This document shows, piece by piece, positions 44,444 through 55,512 of a DNA stretch of 64,000 bases. The position numbers were made by a program, and so were the translations under genes. Source of the DNA: Hyphomonas sp. Mor2. GTDB taxonomy: Bacteria > Pseudomonadota > Alphaproteobacteria > Caulobacterales > Hyphomonadaceae. The stretch covers positions 1,364,001-1,428,000 of the forward strand of contig NZ_CP017718.1 in NCBI RefSeq assembly GCF_001854405.1. The letters are read 5' to 3'. Numbering within the stretch: the stretch's first letter is position 1; the number at the start of each line of letters is the position of its first letter. The notes under the pieces are model-generated. The model did no database searches. It had not been told where the DNA came from and worked only from the letters and a program-made list of their open reading frames with translations.

Positions 44444-45859
44444 ATGAAACAGACCCGCAGAACCTTCCTTACCGGCGCGAGTGCGCTCAGCGCAGCAACT
44501 CTGACCGGTTTGGGCAGTTCGCTCGCCGCGTTCCAGGCCAGCGCCGCTGAAACATCCGGCTACAAAGCCCTGGTTTGCCTGTTCTTTCTGGGCGGCCTTG
44601 ATGGTCACGATACGGTCCTCCCCTACGATCAGGCCTCTTACGATAGATACGCCACCATTCGAGCGCCCTTGCTCAGCCTGTACGACAATATGCAGGGCGG
44701 TTCGACCCGCGCGCGAGATAGATTGCTGCCACTAAATCCGAGCAATGCGAGCAATTTCGGTACGCGTCAGTTCGCCTTGCCAGAGGAGTTGAGCGGGATC
44801 AAAGCGCTCTTCGATGCGGGGAACGCCGCAATTGTAGGCAATGTCGGCCCCCTCATCCAGCCGCTGACGCGCACCGAGTTTCTGAACGATTCCGCACCGC
44901 AACCGAAACGACTCTTCTCACACAATGACCAGCAGTCGACATGGATGTCGAGCCAGCCGGAAGGGGCGCAGTTTGGTTGGGGCGGTCGATTTGCCGATGC
45001 TGCACTCGCGGCGGGCGCAAATAGTAACAGCCCGGACTTCACCACCATTACCAGTCTCGGCAACGAGCTGTTCCTGACGGGTTCGCAAGCGCGGCCATAT
45101 CAGGTTGGCCTTAATGGTGCGCCCGAAATCGATGCGCTCAACTTCTTTGAAGGCAACCGCAATACGCCTGAAGGCGAGGCGATTTACCAGAAACTGCGCG
45201 ATCATTTTGAGACCATGGATTTCACCTCAACCAACCTGATCGATCGGGACGTTTCGAACGCCATGCGCACCGCATTGACCACGAATGAGACGTTCAACCA
45301 GGCGTTTGAGTCCATCCAGCCATTTGCGACCGCGTTTCCTAGCAGTTTCCTCGGTCAACAACTGCAAGCCGTAGCGAATACGATCGCGATCCGAGACGCC
45401 CTATTGATCAATCGTCAGGTCTTTTTCGTCGCGATTGGCGGTTTTGATACACATTCCAATCAAGCCAATGACCTGCCAAGCTTGCAAACAGAAATCGATG
45501 CAGGTGTCGTGGCCTTCTACCAGGCCATGCAGGAAATCGGGCTAGCGAGCGACGTCACACTGTTCACCGCATCAGACTTTGGACGCACACTGGCAATCAA
45601 TGGCGATGGGACTGATCATGGCTGGGGCAGCCACCATTTTGTCATCGGCGATGCGGTTCAAGGAGGCCAGATATACGGCGATCTCCCGCCCTTTGATCTA
45701 GATCATGACCAGGATGCCGGTAGCGGACGTCTGATACCGACCACATCCGTAGAACAGTTCGCCGAACCCCTTGGACGATGGTTTGGTCTGAATGATTCAG
45801 AGATAGCCGCCGCTTTACCCAATCTGGGCAACTTCAGTGCCGGCCCGAGCTTCGTCTAG
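44444..45859 (+). CDS. DUF1501 family protein (Tat signal)
   Basis: 471-residue DUF1501 protein. The N-terminus MKQTRRTFLTGASALSAATL carries a twin-arginine signal (R5, R6), so folded export is expected. The mature part has LVCLFFLGGLDGHDTVLPYD and FVAIGGFDTHSNQANDLPSL, the alkaline-phosphatase-superfamily-like motifs of the family, and SDFGRTLAINGDGTDHGWGSHHFVIG. Function unknown; it works with the preceding DUF1800. AGGAGGACGACAG before ATG 44444 is a strong ribosome site. Its CTAG is shared with the stop of the NDUFS4-like gene. Confidence 0.9.
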   Translation: MKQTRRTFLTGASALSAATLTGLGSSLAAFQASAAETSGYKALVCLFFLGGLDGHDTVLPYDQASYDRYATIRAPLLSLYDNMQGGSTRARDRLLPLNPSNASNFGTRQFALPEELSGIKALFDAGNAAIVGNVGPLIQPLTRTEFLNDSAPQPKRLFSHNDQQSTWMSSQPEGAQFGWGGRFADAALAAGANSNSPDFTTITSLGNELFLTGSQARPYQVGLNGAPEIDALNFFEGNRNTPEGEAIYQKLRDHFETMDFTSTNLIDRDVSNAMRTALTTNETFNQAFESIQPFATAFPSSFLGQQLQAVANTIAIRDALLINRQVFFVAIGGFDTHSNQANDLPSLQTEIDAGVVAFYQAMQEIGLASDVTLFTASDFGRTLAINGDGTDHGWGSHHFVIGDAVQGGQIYGDLPPFDLDHDQDAGSGRLIPTTSVEQFAEPLGRWFGLNDSEIAAALPNLGNFSAGPSFV

Positions 45860-46161
45860 TGCGTCCAAGGCTGCTTGCGATTGGCAGAGAAATTCTCTGA
45901 ATAGGATTTCACCAAACGCTTGGTTTCGCGCGGCTCTTCAACAGAGAAAGTGAGCCCTTCGCGCTTCGCATAAGCAATCGCCTGTTCGCGACTGTCGAAG
46001 TGCAGGCGAACCTGACCGGTCATGTCATCAATACTGGTCCAGCCCATAACGGGGTCAGAGACCCGTTTGGCGCTGGACACGAATTCGAGGACCCAATCTT
46101 TGGTCTTAGCGCGACCTGATTGCATGGCGGTCTTGGCGGGCTTGTAGATACGAGCGTCCAT
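45856..46161 (-). CDS. ETC complex I subunit (NDUFS4-like)
   Basis: 101-residue accessory subunit of NADH dehydrogenase, equivalent to mitochondrial NDUFS4. It starts MDARIYKPAKTAMQSGRAKTKDWVLEF, and has DPVMGWTSIDDMTGQVRLHF and SREQAIAYAKREGLTFSV, with the closing KSYSENFSANRKQPWTH typical of the alphaproteobacterial family. ATG 46161 is used; longer readings run back through tRNA-Pro. It is encoded alone, away from nuo genes. Its stop overlaps that of the DUF1501 gene. Confidence 0.93.
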   Translation of the reverse strand: MDARIYKPAKTAMQSGRAKTKDWVLEFVSSAKRVSDPVMGWTSIDDMTGQVRLHFDSREQAIAYAKREGLTFSVEEPRETKRLVKSYSENFSANRKQPWTH

Positions 46162-46186
46162 TAATGACCGGTCCTTCTCAAGAAAC

Positions 46187-46263
<77 letters not shown>

Positions 46264-46294
46264 GCCTCCCGGTATACTGTCGGTTTTCTGGGTT

Positions 46295-46738
46295 TCAACC
46301 CTGTTTTTGCGGTCTTCGCAGTGTTCGGAATGTCGCATCTGCACGGGCAGCCAGCTTGGTTCCGTCAATCAGCAAATCCGCGGTCACCTGCACCAGATCG
46401 TTTTCATAGCTGATCACGCGAGGATGGGCTTCCAGCCAGTTGTGCAAGCGGACCGTCTCGAAAAAATGCATCGTCAGTTTCAGGGTCACAGAGGCGCGGC
46501 GCGCAGCGTGATAGACCGCGATGGCAAGCGATCTGTCTGAAAAGGCACTCGCCATGCCGCCATGCAGGAAGCCCATGGAGTTACAATGTCGATCCAGCAC
46601 GAATAGGCCGCTTCGCAGATCACCTTCGGCTTCAGCAACATAGGCGGGTCCATTATGATTGGAGAATGCGCCACGCGAACGTGCCAAGATGAACCCGTCC
46701 GGCACCACGAGGTGCGCGGGCAAGTCTTCTTCACGCAT
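46295..46738 (-). CDS. PaaI family thioesterase (hotdog fold)
   Basis: 147-residue hotdog-fold acyl-CoA thioesterase. Conserved parts are the helix-start RHCNSMGFLHGGMASAFSDRSLAIAV (the GFLHGG glycine-rich turn of PaaI-like enzymes) and LTMHFFETVRLHNWLEA. Substrate not identifiable. ATG 46738 is used because AGGGTGG precedes it, 8 bp after the stop of the DUF192 gene; a longer reading from 46774 overlaps that gene. Cotranscribed with the DUF192 gene. Confidence 0.85.
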   Translation of the reverse strand: MREEDLPAHLVVPDGFILARSRGAFSNHNGPAYVAEAEGDLRSGLFVLDRHCNSMGFLHGGMASAFSDRSLAIAVYHAARRASVTLKLTMHFFETVRLHNWLEAHPRVISYENDLVQVTADLLIDGTKLAARADATFRTLRRPQKQG

Positions 46739-46745
46739 TGCCACC

Positions 46746-47216
46746 CTATTCGGCCGCGGTATCGACGTTTTCAAATATCGGGTGCTGGACAGTGTCGCCC
46801 GGCTGGATGTCTAGCTCTGCGGCCAAACCGCCATTGAGTTCCAGCACTGCGCGCACCGGAACGCCTGGAGAGATCGTGCGCAAGGATCCCGGCAGCGTAT
46901 TTCTCGCAATCATTTCAATGTTGCCGTCTGTTCCGATGAAAAGCATGTCCAGTGGGATCAGCGTATTCTTCATATACATGGCGGGCTCGCGAGGCGGACT
47001 GAAATCGAACAGCATGCCCTTGTCCGCATCCATGCTTTCGCGCTCCATCAAGCCAAAGCTGATCTCGTCCGGATCATTGGCTACCTCGACCGAAAACTGA
47101 TGAGAGGCCTCCGCGCCGATAATTGTCAGAGGCGTGACCTCCAGCGGATCCGCTGCAGCTGTGAATGGCAATGCAGAAACGAGAAAGGCGAAGGCGGCGA
47201 CACGGATCATTTTCAT
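46746..47216 (-). CDS. DUF192 family exported protein
   Basis: 156-residue protein with a signal peptide (MKMIRVAAFAFLVSALPFTAAA), so periplasmic. The DUF192 fold carries its hallmarks FGLMERESMDADKGMLFDF, MYMKNTLIPLDMLFIGTDG and VLELNGGLAAELDIQPGD. Function unknown; linked elsewhere with metal or redox proteins, without proof. It is the first gene of a pair with the PaaI-type thioesterase. Confidence 0.9.
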   Translation of the reverse strand: MKMIRVAAFAFLVSALPFTAAADPLEVTPLTIIGAEASHQFSVEVANDPDEISFGLMERESMDADKGMLFDFSPPREPAMYMKNTLIPLDMLFIGTDGNIEMIARNTLPGSLRTISPGVPVRAVLELNGGLAAELDIQPGDTVQHPIFENVDTAAE

Positions 47217-47272
47217 ACCCGACTCTCTAGCCTTGCCGGATCAGCGCGGCAAGCAACACGCTCACCATGGCT

Positions 47273-47788
47273 CTACTTTTTGATGAAAAGGACGTTCTCG
47301 CCTTTTTGGCCCGTGCCGGTGACGACTTCGATTTCCATGCCTGTCTCAAGCGTATCGAGCCCCGCTTTGCGCATGACCGAGATATGCACGAAAATGTCCG
47401 CGGCATCGCCGGGCCGATTGACGAAGCCGAATCCTTGCGCCGAGTTGAACCACTTTACCAGCACACGTTCGAACACCATGGCCTCCCCCTGATCTCGCAT
47501 CACAGCGGATTTCGGGCGGTCCATTTCTATAATGTTCAGCACCTGCCATCCGCGATCACGCTCAACCACGTCGCAGATAATACGGGCGCCCTCATCTGCG
47601 GAATTCTCGCCATAGGCCCGTAGACAGGAAACATGCATCATAACGTCCTGATTGAGAATCATACCCTCAACCGACTCGGGCACAACGAACCCGTAACCCT
47701 TGACCGTATCAAACCATTTGATGCGACCAATCAGGCGTACACCTGATTCTGCACTCACTTTCGAAACCTGTTCAGCCGTCTCACTCAT
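47273..47788 (-). CDS. Double cold-shock-domain protein
   Basis: 171-residue protein with two cold-shock domains separated by a linker. The first has IGRIKWFDTVKGYGFVVPE and MMHVSCL; the second has VLVKWFNSAQGFGFVNRPG and DIFVHISVM, both RNP1/RNP2 motifs intact for single-stranded nucleic acid binding. This two-domain form is common in alphaproteobacteria (CspA/CspD-like). An acidic 15-residue tail starts the protein. Probably an RNA chaperone. Monocistronic. Confidence 0.93.
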   Translation of the reverse strand: MSETAEQVSKVSAESGVRLIGRIKWFDTVKGYGFVVPESVEGMILNQDVMMHVSCLRAYGENSADEGARIICDVVERDRGWQVLNIIEMDRPKSAVMRDQGEAMVFERVLVKWFNSAQGFGFVNRPGDAADIFVHISVMRKAGLDTLETGMEIEVVTGTGQKGENVLFIKK

Positions 47789-47889
47789 GGGCCCACCCCC
47801 AATTAACCATTTTGTTAGACTGCAGAATTGGAGCTGTCACGCGGCTTTCGTCAGAGGACGTACAAAAATTCAAACCGTCGTGGTAAAAG

Positions 47890-47964
47890 TGGCACTCCCT
47901 AGGGGAATCGAACCCCTCTTTCCAGGTTGAAAACCTGGCGTCCTAACCGATAGACGAAGGGAGC
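47890..47964 (-). tRNA. tRNA-Glu (TTC)
   Basis: 75 bases including CCA. Acceptor GCTCCCT pairs with AGGGAGT (one G-T pair); anticodon stem-loop CCAGGTTTTCAACCTGG, giving TTC; T arm AGGGGTTCGATTCCCCT. It stands alone between the cold-shock gene and the GNAT gene. The rest of 47789-48120 holds no gene I can support. Confidence 0.97.
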
Positions 47965-48120
47965 GCTCTGTTGGAGAGCCGGATATATATAAACGTCTTT
48001 GCGCTTGCAACCTTCTTTGACGGCGCGAACGCGATTTTTGCAGTTTGACCGACTGTGTCGCGTATTTAGAGGACAATTCTAGCCCTTGCTTTCTACTTTT
48101 CCAGGTTCAACAATCCCGCG

Positions 48121-50204
<2,084 letters not shown>

Positions 50205-50220
50205 CTAATTGAGTCACCGG

Positions 50221-50238
50221 ATCAGGGCAAGCCCTGAT
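50221..50238. other. Perfect hairpin upstream of guaB
   Basis: ATCAGGGC AA GCCCTGAT, an 8-base stem with a 2-base centre, about 40 bp upstream of the guaB start, followed by TTTCGGG on the plus strand. It could be a guaB leader structure or a terminator for yacG; the T tract is short. The rest of 50181-50415 shows only a weaker imperfect hairpin at 50357-50395. Confidence 0.3.
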
Positions 50239-50415
50239 TTCGGGAGAATTTCAGTTGCTGACGGAGGCGCTCGCTTTATTGAAAATCAAGACGTGGCCGA
50301 CATGAGCGTGCCATCGGACGAACTACTGTTATGGTGCGCTTGGCAGCTGGTTCTGGGTTGATCCTGTCAATCAGATCACGATTATCAGGATCATCCAGGC
50401 GCGAGACCCGATCGC

Positions 50416-50601
50416 TCACGCATCGGAAGGATCCGGACCGCCCGGCACCTCATCCGCCTGGTCGGATGGTCGGCCGGGAATCGCGTAGCCGCCTTTCAAC
50501 CAACGGGATAAATCCACATCAGCACAGCGTTTCGAACAGAACGGCTTGAATTCGGCACTGACCGTTCGGGTTTCACAGACGGGACATTTTTTCCGATTCA
50601 T
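50416..50601 (-). CDS. yacG: DNA gyrase inhibitor YacG
   Basis: 61-residue zinc protein that binds GyrB and inhibits DNA gyrase. It has the CPVC and CSKRC cysteine ligands (MNRKKCPVCE, FCSKRCADVDL) and WLKGGYAIPG. It starts at ATG 50601, overlapping the RNase E/G stop (ATGA), so it is cotranscribed with that gene, a common alphaproteobacterial pairing. Confidence 0.92.
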   Translation of the reverse strand: MNRKKCPVCETRTVSAEFKPFCSKRCADVDLSRWLKGGYAIPGRPSDQADEVPGGPDPSDA

Positions 50602-51635
50602 CGTTTTTGCACCTTACTTCGATCAGCCTCAGATTGGCTCACTACGACACGCCCTCCAAAATGATCAACCAACGCAGACTCCGCTTCGTTACGGCGAAGG
50701 AGATAAGCCTGGCGCGCTGATTTGGAAAGATGAAGCTCGTAAAGCGCCGCAGGATTCGTGCTGGCTTCCCTCTGCGCGTCGCGAAGAAGATCAAGTAGCT
50801 CGGTTTCGCCTGGGTCGCGCAGCAAACGATCTTCAATCGGAGCTTCGCGCCAGGGTACTGATGCTTCAAGAAGCCCCAAAGGCGAGGGTCGAAGGACTTT
50901 TGCACCCAATAATGCAAGAGATTCAAATGCTTGAACCGCTGCAGCGTGGATCTGATCACTTGCACTTTTGTTGAGTGGCTCCACACAATCGAGCACCAGA
51001 TTGCCCCCGATCCCCTTTAAACACACCTGTCGCGCCAGTTCAGCGACGGCGATTTTGTTCAGCGACAAAGCCCGTGCCCCGGCGCTTCCCGAGGATACCC
51101 GCCCGGAGGTATCAATATCAAACGCTGTTAAAGCGCGGGTCCGGTCAATATGCAGTCGCCCGCCACCCGCCAAAGTGACGGACGGCGCCAGGGCCTCGTC
51201 AAACGCGAACGCCACTCCGTCCACATCCTGATCCACCGGTAAGGTCGCTCCGCCGGGAATTTTCGACCGCCAAAGCGCCCAAGTGTCTACAGGTTCCGGC
51301 GCACTGTCGGTGAGGACGACCCTCGCCAGTTTATCCTGTCGAGCTTCACTCGCGATCTGGACGATAAGACGGGCCCCCTCGGTCACACCGTTTCGACTCT
51401 TCAGGCGTAAGAAAACTTCTTCTCCGCCATCAAGTTCAAGGAACGCACCGCCAAAAGCGTCCGCAAACGCTCTCACACGCGCCGCGTGAACACTCCCAAA
51501 GGCCGCAGTTGCTCCGGCGTCGTTCCAGCGACTGAGAAATAAACGGCAAGGGCGCCCGTCGCGATCCAATACAGCTGCACGCGTTTCGCCCGGCGCATCA
51601 TGCCGAATAATTTTGGAGAAGATCGCTGCGCTCAT
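50598..51635 (-). CDS. Ribonuclease E/G family protein (short form)
   Basis: 345-residue protein resembling the S1/RNase H-like core of RNase E/G, shorter than the roughly 500-1000 residues of the full enzymes. Catalytic signatures are TAFDIDTSGR and NLVLDCVEPL, with GGRLHIDRTRALTAFDIDT the metal site. Short forms in this position are common in alphaproteobacteria, probably a distinct RNase G-like protein. It starts at ATG 51635, overlapping the stop of the lipoprotein gene (ATGA). Confidence 0.8.
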   Translation of the reverse strand: MSAAIFSKIIRHDAPGETRAAVLDRDGRPCRLFLSRWNDAGATAAFGSVHAARVRAFADAFGGAFLELDGGEEVFLRLKSRNGVTEGARLIVQIASEARQDKLARVVLTDSAPEPVDTWALWRSKIPGGATLPVDQDVDGVAFAFDEALAPSVTLAGGGRLHIDRTRALTAFDIDTSGRVSSGSAGARALSLNKIAVAELARQVCLKGIGGNLVLDCVEPLNKSASDQIHAAAVQAFESLALLGAKVLRPSPLGLLEASVPWREAPIEDRLLRDPGETELLDLLRDAQREASTNPAALYELHLSKSARQAYLLRRNEAESALVDHFGGRVVVSQSEADRSKVQKR

Positions 51636-52123
51636 TCCTGCTGGCAAGCGCGCACGCCAAGAACAGGGAGCTTGGTGTCCCAGCCTTCGCGATCTCGAAT
51701 TGTGATCAAGCCACGCTCAATACGTTGCCCACCGTCCAGAAGATCGCCCGGGGTCATGGTCAAGGAGAGCTCGCGTCCATCCTCTGTAAAATAGAACATG
51801 TCCGTATTGAACTGCCCGAAAATATCGCCTCCTGCAGTCACTTGCGTCAGGGTGATCGGTTCTTCCCCTTGCGCAAATACGGCTGTTCCCGACAGGGCCT
51901 TGGAGAAGAAGATGAACTTCGATACGTCAGTCTGGCTCCACAGGAAAAGACCGCACTCTCCCGCAAGCAATTCCTGAGGCCCAAGACCGGAACTGGGGAC
52001 ACTATCAATCGCCGGCTTCATCGCCAGCAAGCGAGCCCGCTCCTCCATCGGGTCAATCTCATTCGACTGGCAGCTCATCAACAATGCGGACAACCCTAAG
52101 GCTAAACATATCTGTCGTATCAT
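51632..52123 (-). CDS. Putative lipoprotein coupled to the T2SS operon
   Basis: 163-residue predicted lipoprotein: MIRQICLALGLSALLMSC gives a signal peptide with lipobox LMSC. The mature sequence is beta-rich, with LLAGECGLFLWSQTDVSKFIFFSK and the end VLGVRACQQE. I do not recognise the family. It overlaps gspN at its start (ATGA) and RNase E/G at its end (ATGA). A pilotin or accessory role in the T2SS is a possible reading, since the operon has no other pilotin gene, but this is inference only. Confidence 0.65.
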   Translation of the reverse strand: MIRQICLALGLSALLMSCQSNEIDPMEERARLLAMKPAIDSVPSSGLGPQELLAGECGLFLWSQTDVSKFIFFSKALSGTAVFAQGEEPITLTQVTAGGDIFGQFNTDMFYFTEDGRELSLTMTPGDLLDGGQRIERGLITIRDREGWDTKLPVLGVRACQQE

Positions 52124-52872
52124 TGTGTCAGTCCTGCTGTTCTGGATTGGCGATACACGAATTCACCATTCTCGCGCACGAAACCGATCTGCGTCAAAGC
52201 CAGAATAATCTGAGGATCCTGCGTCAGCACCCGCGTCGCGAAGTCACCGCCGCCAAGCATATTGGCGCGGGCTTCGATGTTCACCTGGTCATTCGAGTCA
52301 GACTGGCCTGCCATGGCAATGATAAATGCCCCGCTTTCACACCTGATCGGACCAGAAATCTCACCAAACTGCCGACCATATTGTGCCGCCAAAGTCGACA
52401 AGGCATTGGTCGAAATCTCGCCCGACGCTGTGTCGCAACCAGACCGATCAAGCCGAAACGCGCCCTCTTCAATATCCAGTGTGCCCCCCATTGCCCTGAC
52501 GGCAGGTTCCAATCCTTCCAGCGCGCCTATCTCAAGGCGCATTCGGATATCATCCGCGTTCAATGCACTCCTGGACAAGGTCAGCCGAGCCGTTCCCTGG
52601 CCACCTGCACCGCCCCATTGCACATCATAAGATGGCGATAGCGTGAGCAGGGACAATGGCCGCAAGTTCAAGCTGACGTCCCCAATCGGCTGTGTCCCGG
52701 CGTAGAATCCGCTGATGCGGCCTTTCATCAAAGTGCCGTCAACCTTGGCCCAACCAATGCCCATGTTCCCAGCACCGGACTGATTTAGAACAAAGCCCAG
52801 CGGTGTGAACGCAAACAAGCCGGCGATCAGAACCAGAATGAATACCAGCAACATCAACAGTTTGCGCATCAT
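52120..52872 (-). CDS. gspN: Type II secretion system protein N
   Basis: 250-residue protein with an N-terminal transmembrane helix (MMRKLLMLLVFILVLIAGLFAF) followed by a periplasmic beta-rich domain (GFVLNQSGAGNMGIGWAKVDGTLMKGRISG), consistent with GspN. GspN function is unclear; it is often present in alphaproteobacterial systems. The start overlaps the gspM stop and the stop overlaps the lipoprotein start, both by ATGA. Confidence 0.85.
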   Translation of the reverse strand: MMRKLLMLLVFILVLIAGLFAFTPLGFVLNQSGAGNMGIGWAKVDGTLMKGRISGFYAGTQPIGDVSLNLRPLSLLTLSPSYDVQWGGAGGQGTARLTLSRSALNADDIRMRLEIGALEGLEPAVRAMGGTLDIEEGAFRLDRSGCDTASGEISTNALSTLAAQYGRQFGEISGPIRCESGAFIIAMAGQSDSNDQVNIEARANMLGGGDFATRVLTQDPQIILALTQIGFVRENGEFVYRQSRTAGLTQ

Positions 52873-53357
52873 GCTCCTCCCGGGGCCAGGTCCACGCTGA
52901 CGCGAACGTTGCCGCCGCCCGCCTGTTCCATGTTAAAGCGGGTAACCTGGCCCGACTGGTTTGCCTGCACGCTTTCGAGCCAGATGAAAACCAGGCGTGG
53001 GTCGACATCTTCGAATATCAGGCGCACGCTGGTTGAGTCATTGCCTTGAAGGCGCGCGATTGCCAATCCCGCATCGCTCGCGGCCCCGGTGATGGCCGCC
53101 TTGAAATCTTCGAGGCTGCCAGACGTGGCGCGTGCATTGGTCGGCGCTGCTGCTCCAAGCGCACGCTGCATACCATATCTTTCTTGAATTCGGGCCAATG
53201 AGCGGTCGGATTCGCTGAGTCGCACCTCTGCCTCCGCGCGGGCCTGCAGCGAGGGGACCAGTACAAGCTGCCATGCGACGACAATGGCAGTCAGAACACC
53301 TGCAATCGCGATCAGGGCTCTCTCGCGCGGAGCCATGTTCTTCCACCATGCCTTCAT
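52869..53357 (-). CDS. gspM: Type II secretion system protein M
   Basis: 162-residue inner-membrane protein: MKAWWKNMAPRERALIAIAGVLTAIVVAW is the usual start of GspM, then a coiled periplasmic part ending in a ferredoxin-like fold. It partners GspL in the inner-membrane platform. Overlaps gspL and gspN by ATGA. Confidence 0.88.
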   Translation of the reverse strand: MKAWWKNMAPRERALIAIAGVLTAIVVAWQLVLVPSLQARAEAEVRLSESDRSLARIQERYGMQRALGAAAPTNARATSGSLEDFKAAITGAASDAGLAIARLQGNDSTSVRLIFEDVDPRLVFIWLESVQANQSGQVTRFNMEQAGGGNVRVSVDLAPGGA

Positions 53358-54520
53358 GATCCACTCTCCAGCGTGAGATCGCCAATCACACGGCTACCGC
53401 TTTGACGGGAGTCTCCCGATCGCGCCGACAGGCCAGAATCGTTCAGGACCGTGGTCAATCGGTCCACATCCGCGAAACTCTCAAACGAAATGGAAGCGGT
53501 CAGCTGCCGCCGCGCACGGTCATAGCGTATTGTGCGAAGCTCACTGCCCTCGACTTGCGCCAGACCATTATACAGAACCGCGCTGACATCGAGAATTCCG
53601 GGAAATGAATCAGCGGCAGGATCCGCGCTGTTCGATGTTGCCAGAACCTGACGCACATCGCCGCCGAGCTCTGGCCAGCCCACACGCGCGAATTCCGCAG
53701 CCAATGTATCGAGCTGATCAGCTCGTGTGTTCATGGCGCGGGTTTCCAGGACCATCGCGCCGAACCATCCAATCGCTGCGACGGCCGCGAGAATGCCTGC
53801 CAGCTTCCAATGTCCAAATCCTTCGAGATCGATCGGACGGCGCGCTTCAAACGCGCCCTGACGCAGTCTGATGCCGCGATCGGTTTGATCAGCCCAGGTG
53901 GCAAGCTGCACCAGCAAGGCCTCAAGCGAGTTCGCCCCACCCTCATTCGCTCGGCGCCCAAGCGCGTCCGCGACGTGCTGACCGAAAATGTTGATCTCCG
54001 GGTATGGCGCACTGAGCGAAATCAACACGTCTCGTCCAAATCCTGCATCCAGCGTGAAGCTGCGCTCACCCAGCCGGCCCAATACCAGGCCGGGGGCTTC
54101 GTAGAGCACATTGCCCTCTGGCAGGAGGCTGTGTGCGGCCATGAACTCGGCTTCGTCCAGTCCCTCTGCCCGAAGCGCGGAAATCAGATCGGTAAAACGC
54201 GCACTGGCAACCACATTGACGTTCCGCGGAGCAGACGGATTGGATTTGTCAGGATCAGACAAGGCCACATGACTTGCCTCGACGCCCTCCGCCAGCTCAT
54301 CCTCGACAGCAAATGGGGCCGCACGGCGGGCCTCGTTTTCGTTCCGGGCAGGGATCAAGGCGGTCAGCCCAGTCACGTCCAGGCCACTCAGGAACACCGT
54401 CAGATTTCGGCCTCGCGCCTCCACGCCAACGCGCTCCGGACCGATCGCCCAGCCGTCACCGCGTCGACGCGCAAACAGCAAAGTCTCATCCGGTTGCAGA
54501 AGAGCGTAGACACGTGCCAT
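53354..54520 (-). CDS. gspL: Type II secretion system protein L
   Basis: 388-residue platform protein with a cytoplasmic actin-like domain (about 1-230), one transmembrane helix (LAGILAAVAAIGWFGAMVL near 255) and a periplasmic domain. It recruits GspE to the membrane. The N-terminus MARVYALLQPDETLLFARRR is in line with GspL. It shares TGATG with gspK and ATGA with gspM. Confidence 0.88.
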   Translation of the reverse strand: MARVYALLQPDETLLFARRRGDGWAIGPERVGVEARGRNLTVFLSGLDVTGLTALIPARNENEARRAAPFAVEDELAEGVEASHVALSDPDKSNPSAPRNVNVVASARFTDLISALRAEGLDEAEFMAAHSLLPEGNVLYEAPGLVLGRLGERSFTLDAGFGRDVLISLSAPYPEINIFGQHVADALGRRANEGGANSLEALLVQLATWADQTDRGIRLRQGAFEARRPIDLEGFGHWKLAGILAAVAAIGWFGAMVLETRAMNTRADQLDTLAAEFARVGWPELGGDVRQVLATSNSADPAADSFPGILDVSAVLYNGLAQVEGSELRTIRYDRARRQLTASISFESFADVDRLTTVLNDSGLSARSGDSRQSGSRVIGDLTLESGS

Positions 54521-55512
54521 CAGCCAATTCTCTCCCGTCGGAGGGTGCGGATCGGACGGCCCGGTTTGGCTTCGAACAAATAGAGCATGGTCATATCAGA
54601 ACCGCGATAGGACACATTGGTTGAAACTTCCACAAGACTTGTGACAAGACCCAGCCGATCTGCCCGCACCAATGTTGGATCGATATTCTTCACCAGTGGA
54701 TCCTGAGTAAGGTCTTCGATGGCGGTCCATCCTGTCTTCGGGCGCGACGCAATCAGCTCACGTGCATCCTCCACGGAGAGCGCTTCGGTGAACACCTGCT
54801 GCAAGAGCGGGGCATGGTGAATTTCGAGGGTGTTGATGTTGAGCACCTGGTCCGGCGCATCGTTCGGCAAGGCGCACAAGACCGGGCGCACTCGTGCAAA
54901 AATTTCAGTCGTGTAGCCGCGAATGCTGCGCAACTCGTCAAGAGAAGCGAGTTTTTGCCCGGACGTGCGGTATGACGGCGTTTCGCTCGAATAGAAGCTG
55001 TCTTCGGCGCCGCCATTGCGTGGAACATTGTCATCATCCATCCAATCCACCAGCGATGAGGACAAGGCGACCATATCGGACGAAAACCCCTCTTCGATCA
55101 GCGAGTTGAGGAGAGTGGTATAAGCTTCGACCTTCGGCGGATCCGCGACCAGTCCGCCGCCTTCACCCAGTACGGTCAGCTGGTTCACGTTAAAGCAATT
55201 GGTTGAATCCCGCACCGTGACGGCGATGGCGCCATTGTCGATCGGAATGAACTGAGGTTCGCCAAGTCCCGGCATCCCCAAAACGAGTTTGGATTCAAGC
55301 GGACTTAGAACTTCTGTCAGGCGGGCCTTGGCCACTTCCTCAGCCGAAGCGGCATAAAAGGCCAGCTGGGCTTGCGCATCCAGCGCACGGGATCGGACCG
55401 TTGACTGCGTCACGGCTTGCGTCACCGCAACGGCTGCGACAGACATCGCCGCGACGATCATCATCACGGTCAGCAATGCCGCCCCGCGCTCAGATGTACG
55501 ACGCGTCGTCAT
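54520..55512 (-). CDS. gspK: Type II secretion system minor pseudopilin K
   Basis: 330-residue minor pseudopilin: the N-terminal ERGAALLTVMMIVAAMSVAAVAV is the typical GspK segment without Glu at position 5, followed by a large periplasmic domain (about 280 residues) with SAM-like helical repeats (LNINTLEIHHAPLL). It caps the pseudopilus tip with GspI and GspJ. ATG 55512 overlaps gspJ (ATGA). Confidence 0.92.
   Translation of the reverse strand: MTTRRTSERGAALLTVMMIVAAMSVAAVAVTQAVTQSTVRSRALDAQAQLAFYAASAEEVAKARLTEVLSPLESKLVLGMPGLGEPQFIPIDNGAIAVTVRDSTNCFNVNQLTVLGEGGGLVADPPKVEAYTTLLNSLIEEGFSSDMVALSSSLVDWMDDDNVPRNGGAEDSFYSSETPSYRTSGQKLASLDELRSIRGYTTEIFARVRPVLCALPNDAPDQVLNINTLEIHHAPLLQQVFTEALSVEDARELIASRPKTGWTAIEDLTQDPLVKNIDPTLVRADRLGLVTSLVEVSTNVSYRGSDMTMLYLFEAKPGRPIRTLRRERIG

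Noticed and set aside
47800..47820. CtrA box upstream of the cold-shock gene (TTAACCATTTTGTTAG)
   Set aside because: One half matches TTAACCAT but the second half does not fit TTAA at the right spacing.
50357..50395. Imperfect hairpin GTTGATCCTG/CAGGATCATC as a yacG terminator
   Set aside because: The loop is 19 bases and no T tract follows on the minus strand.
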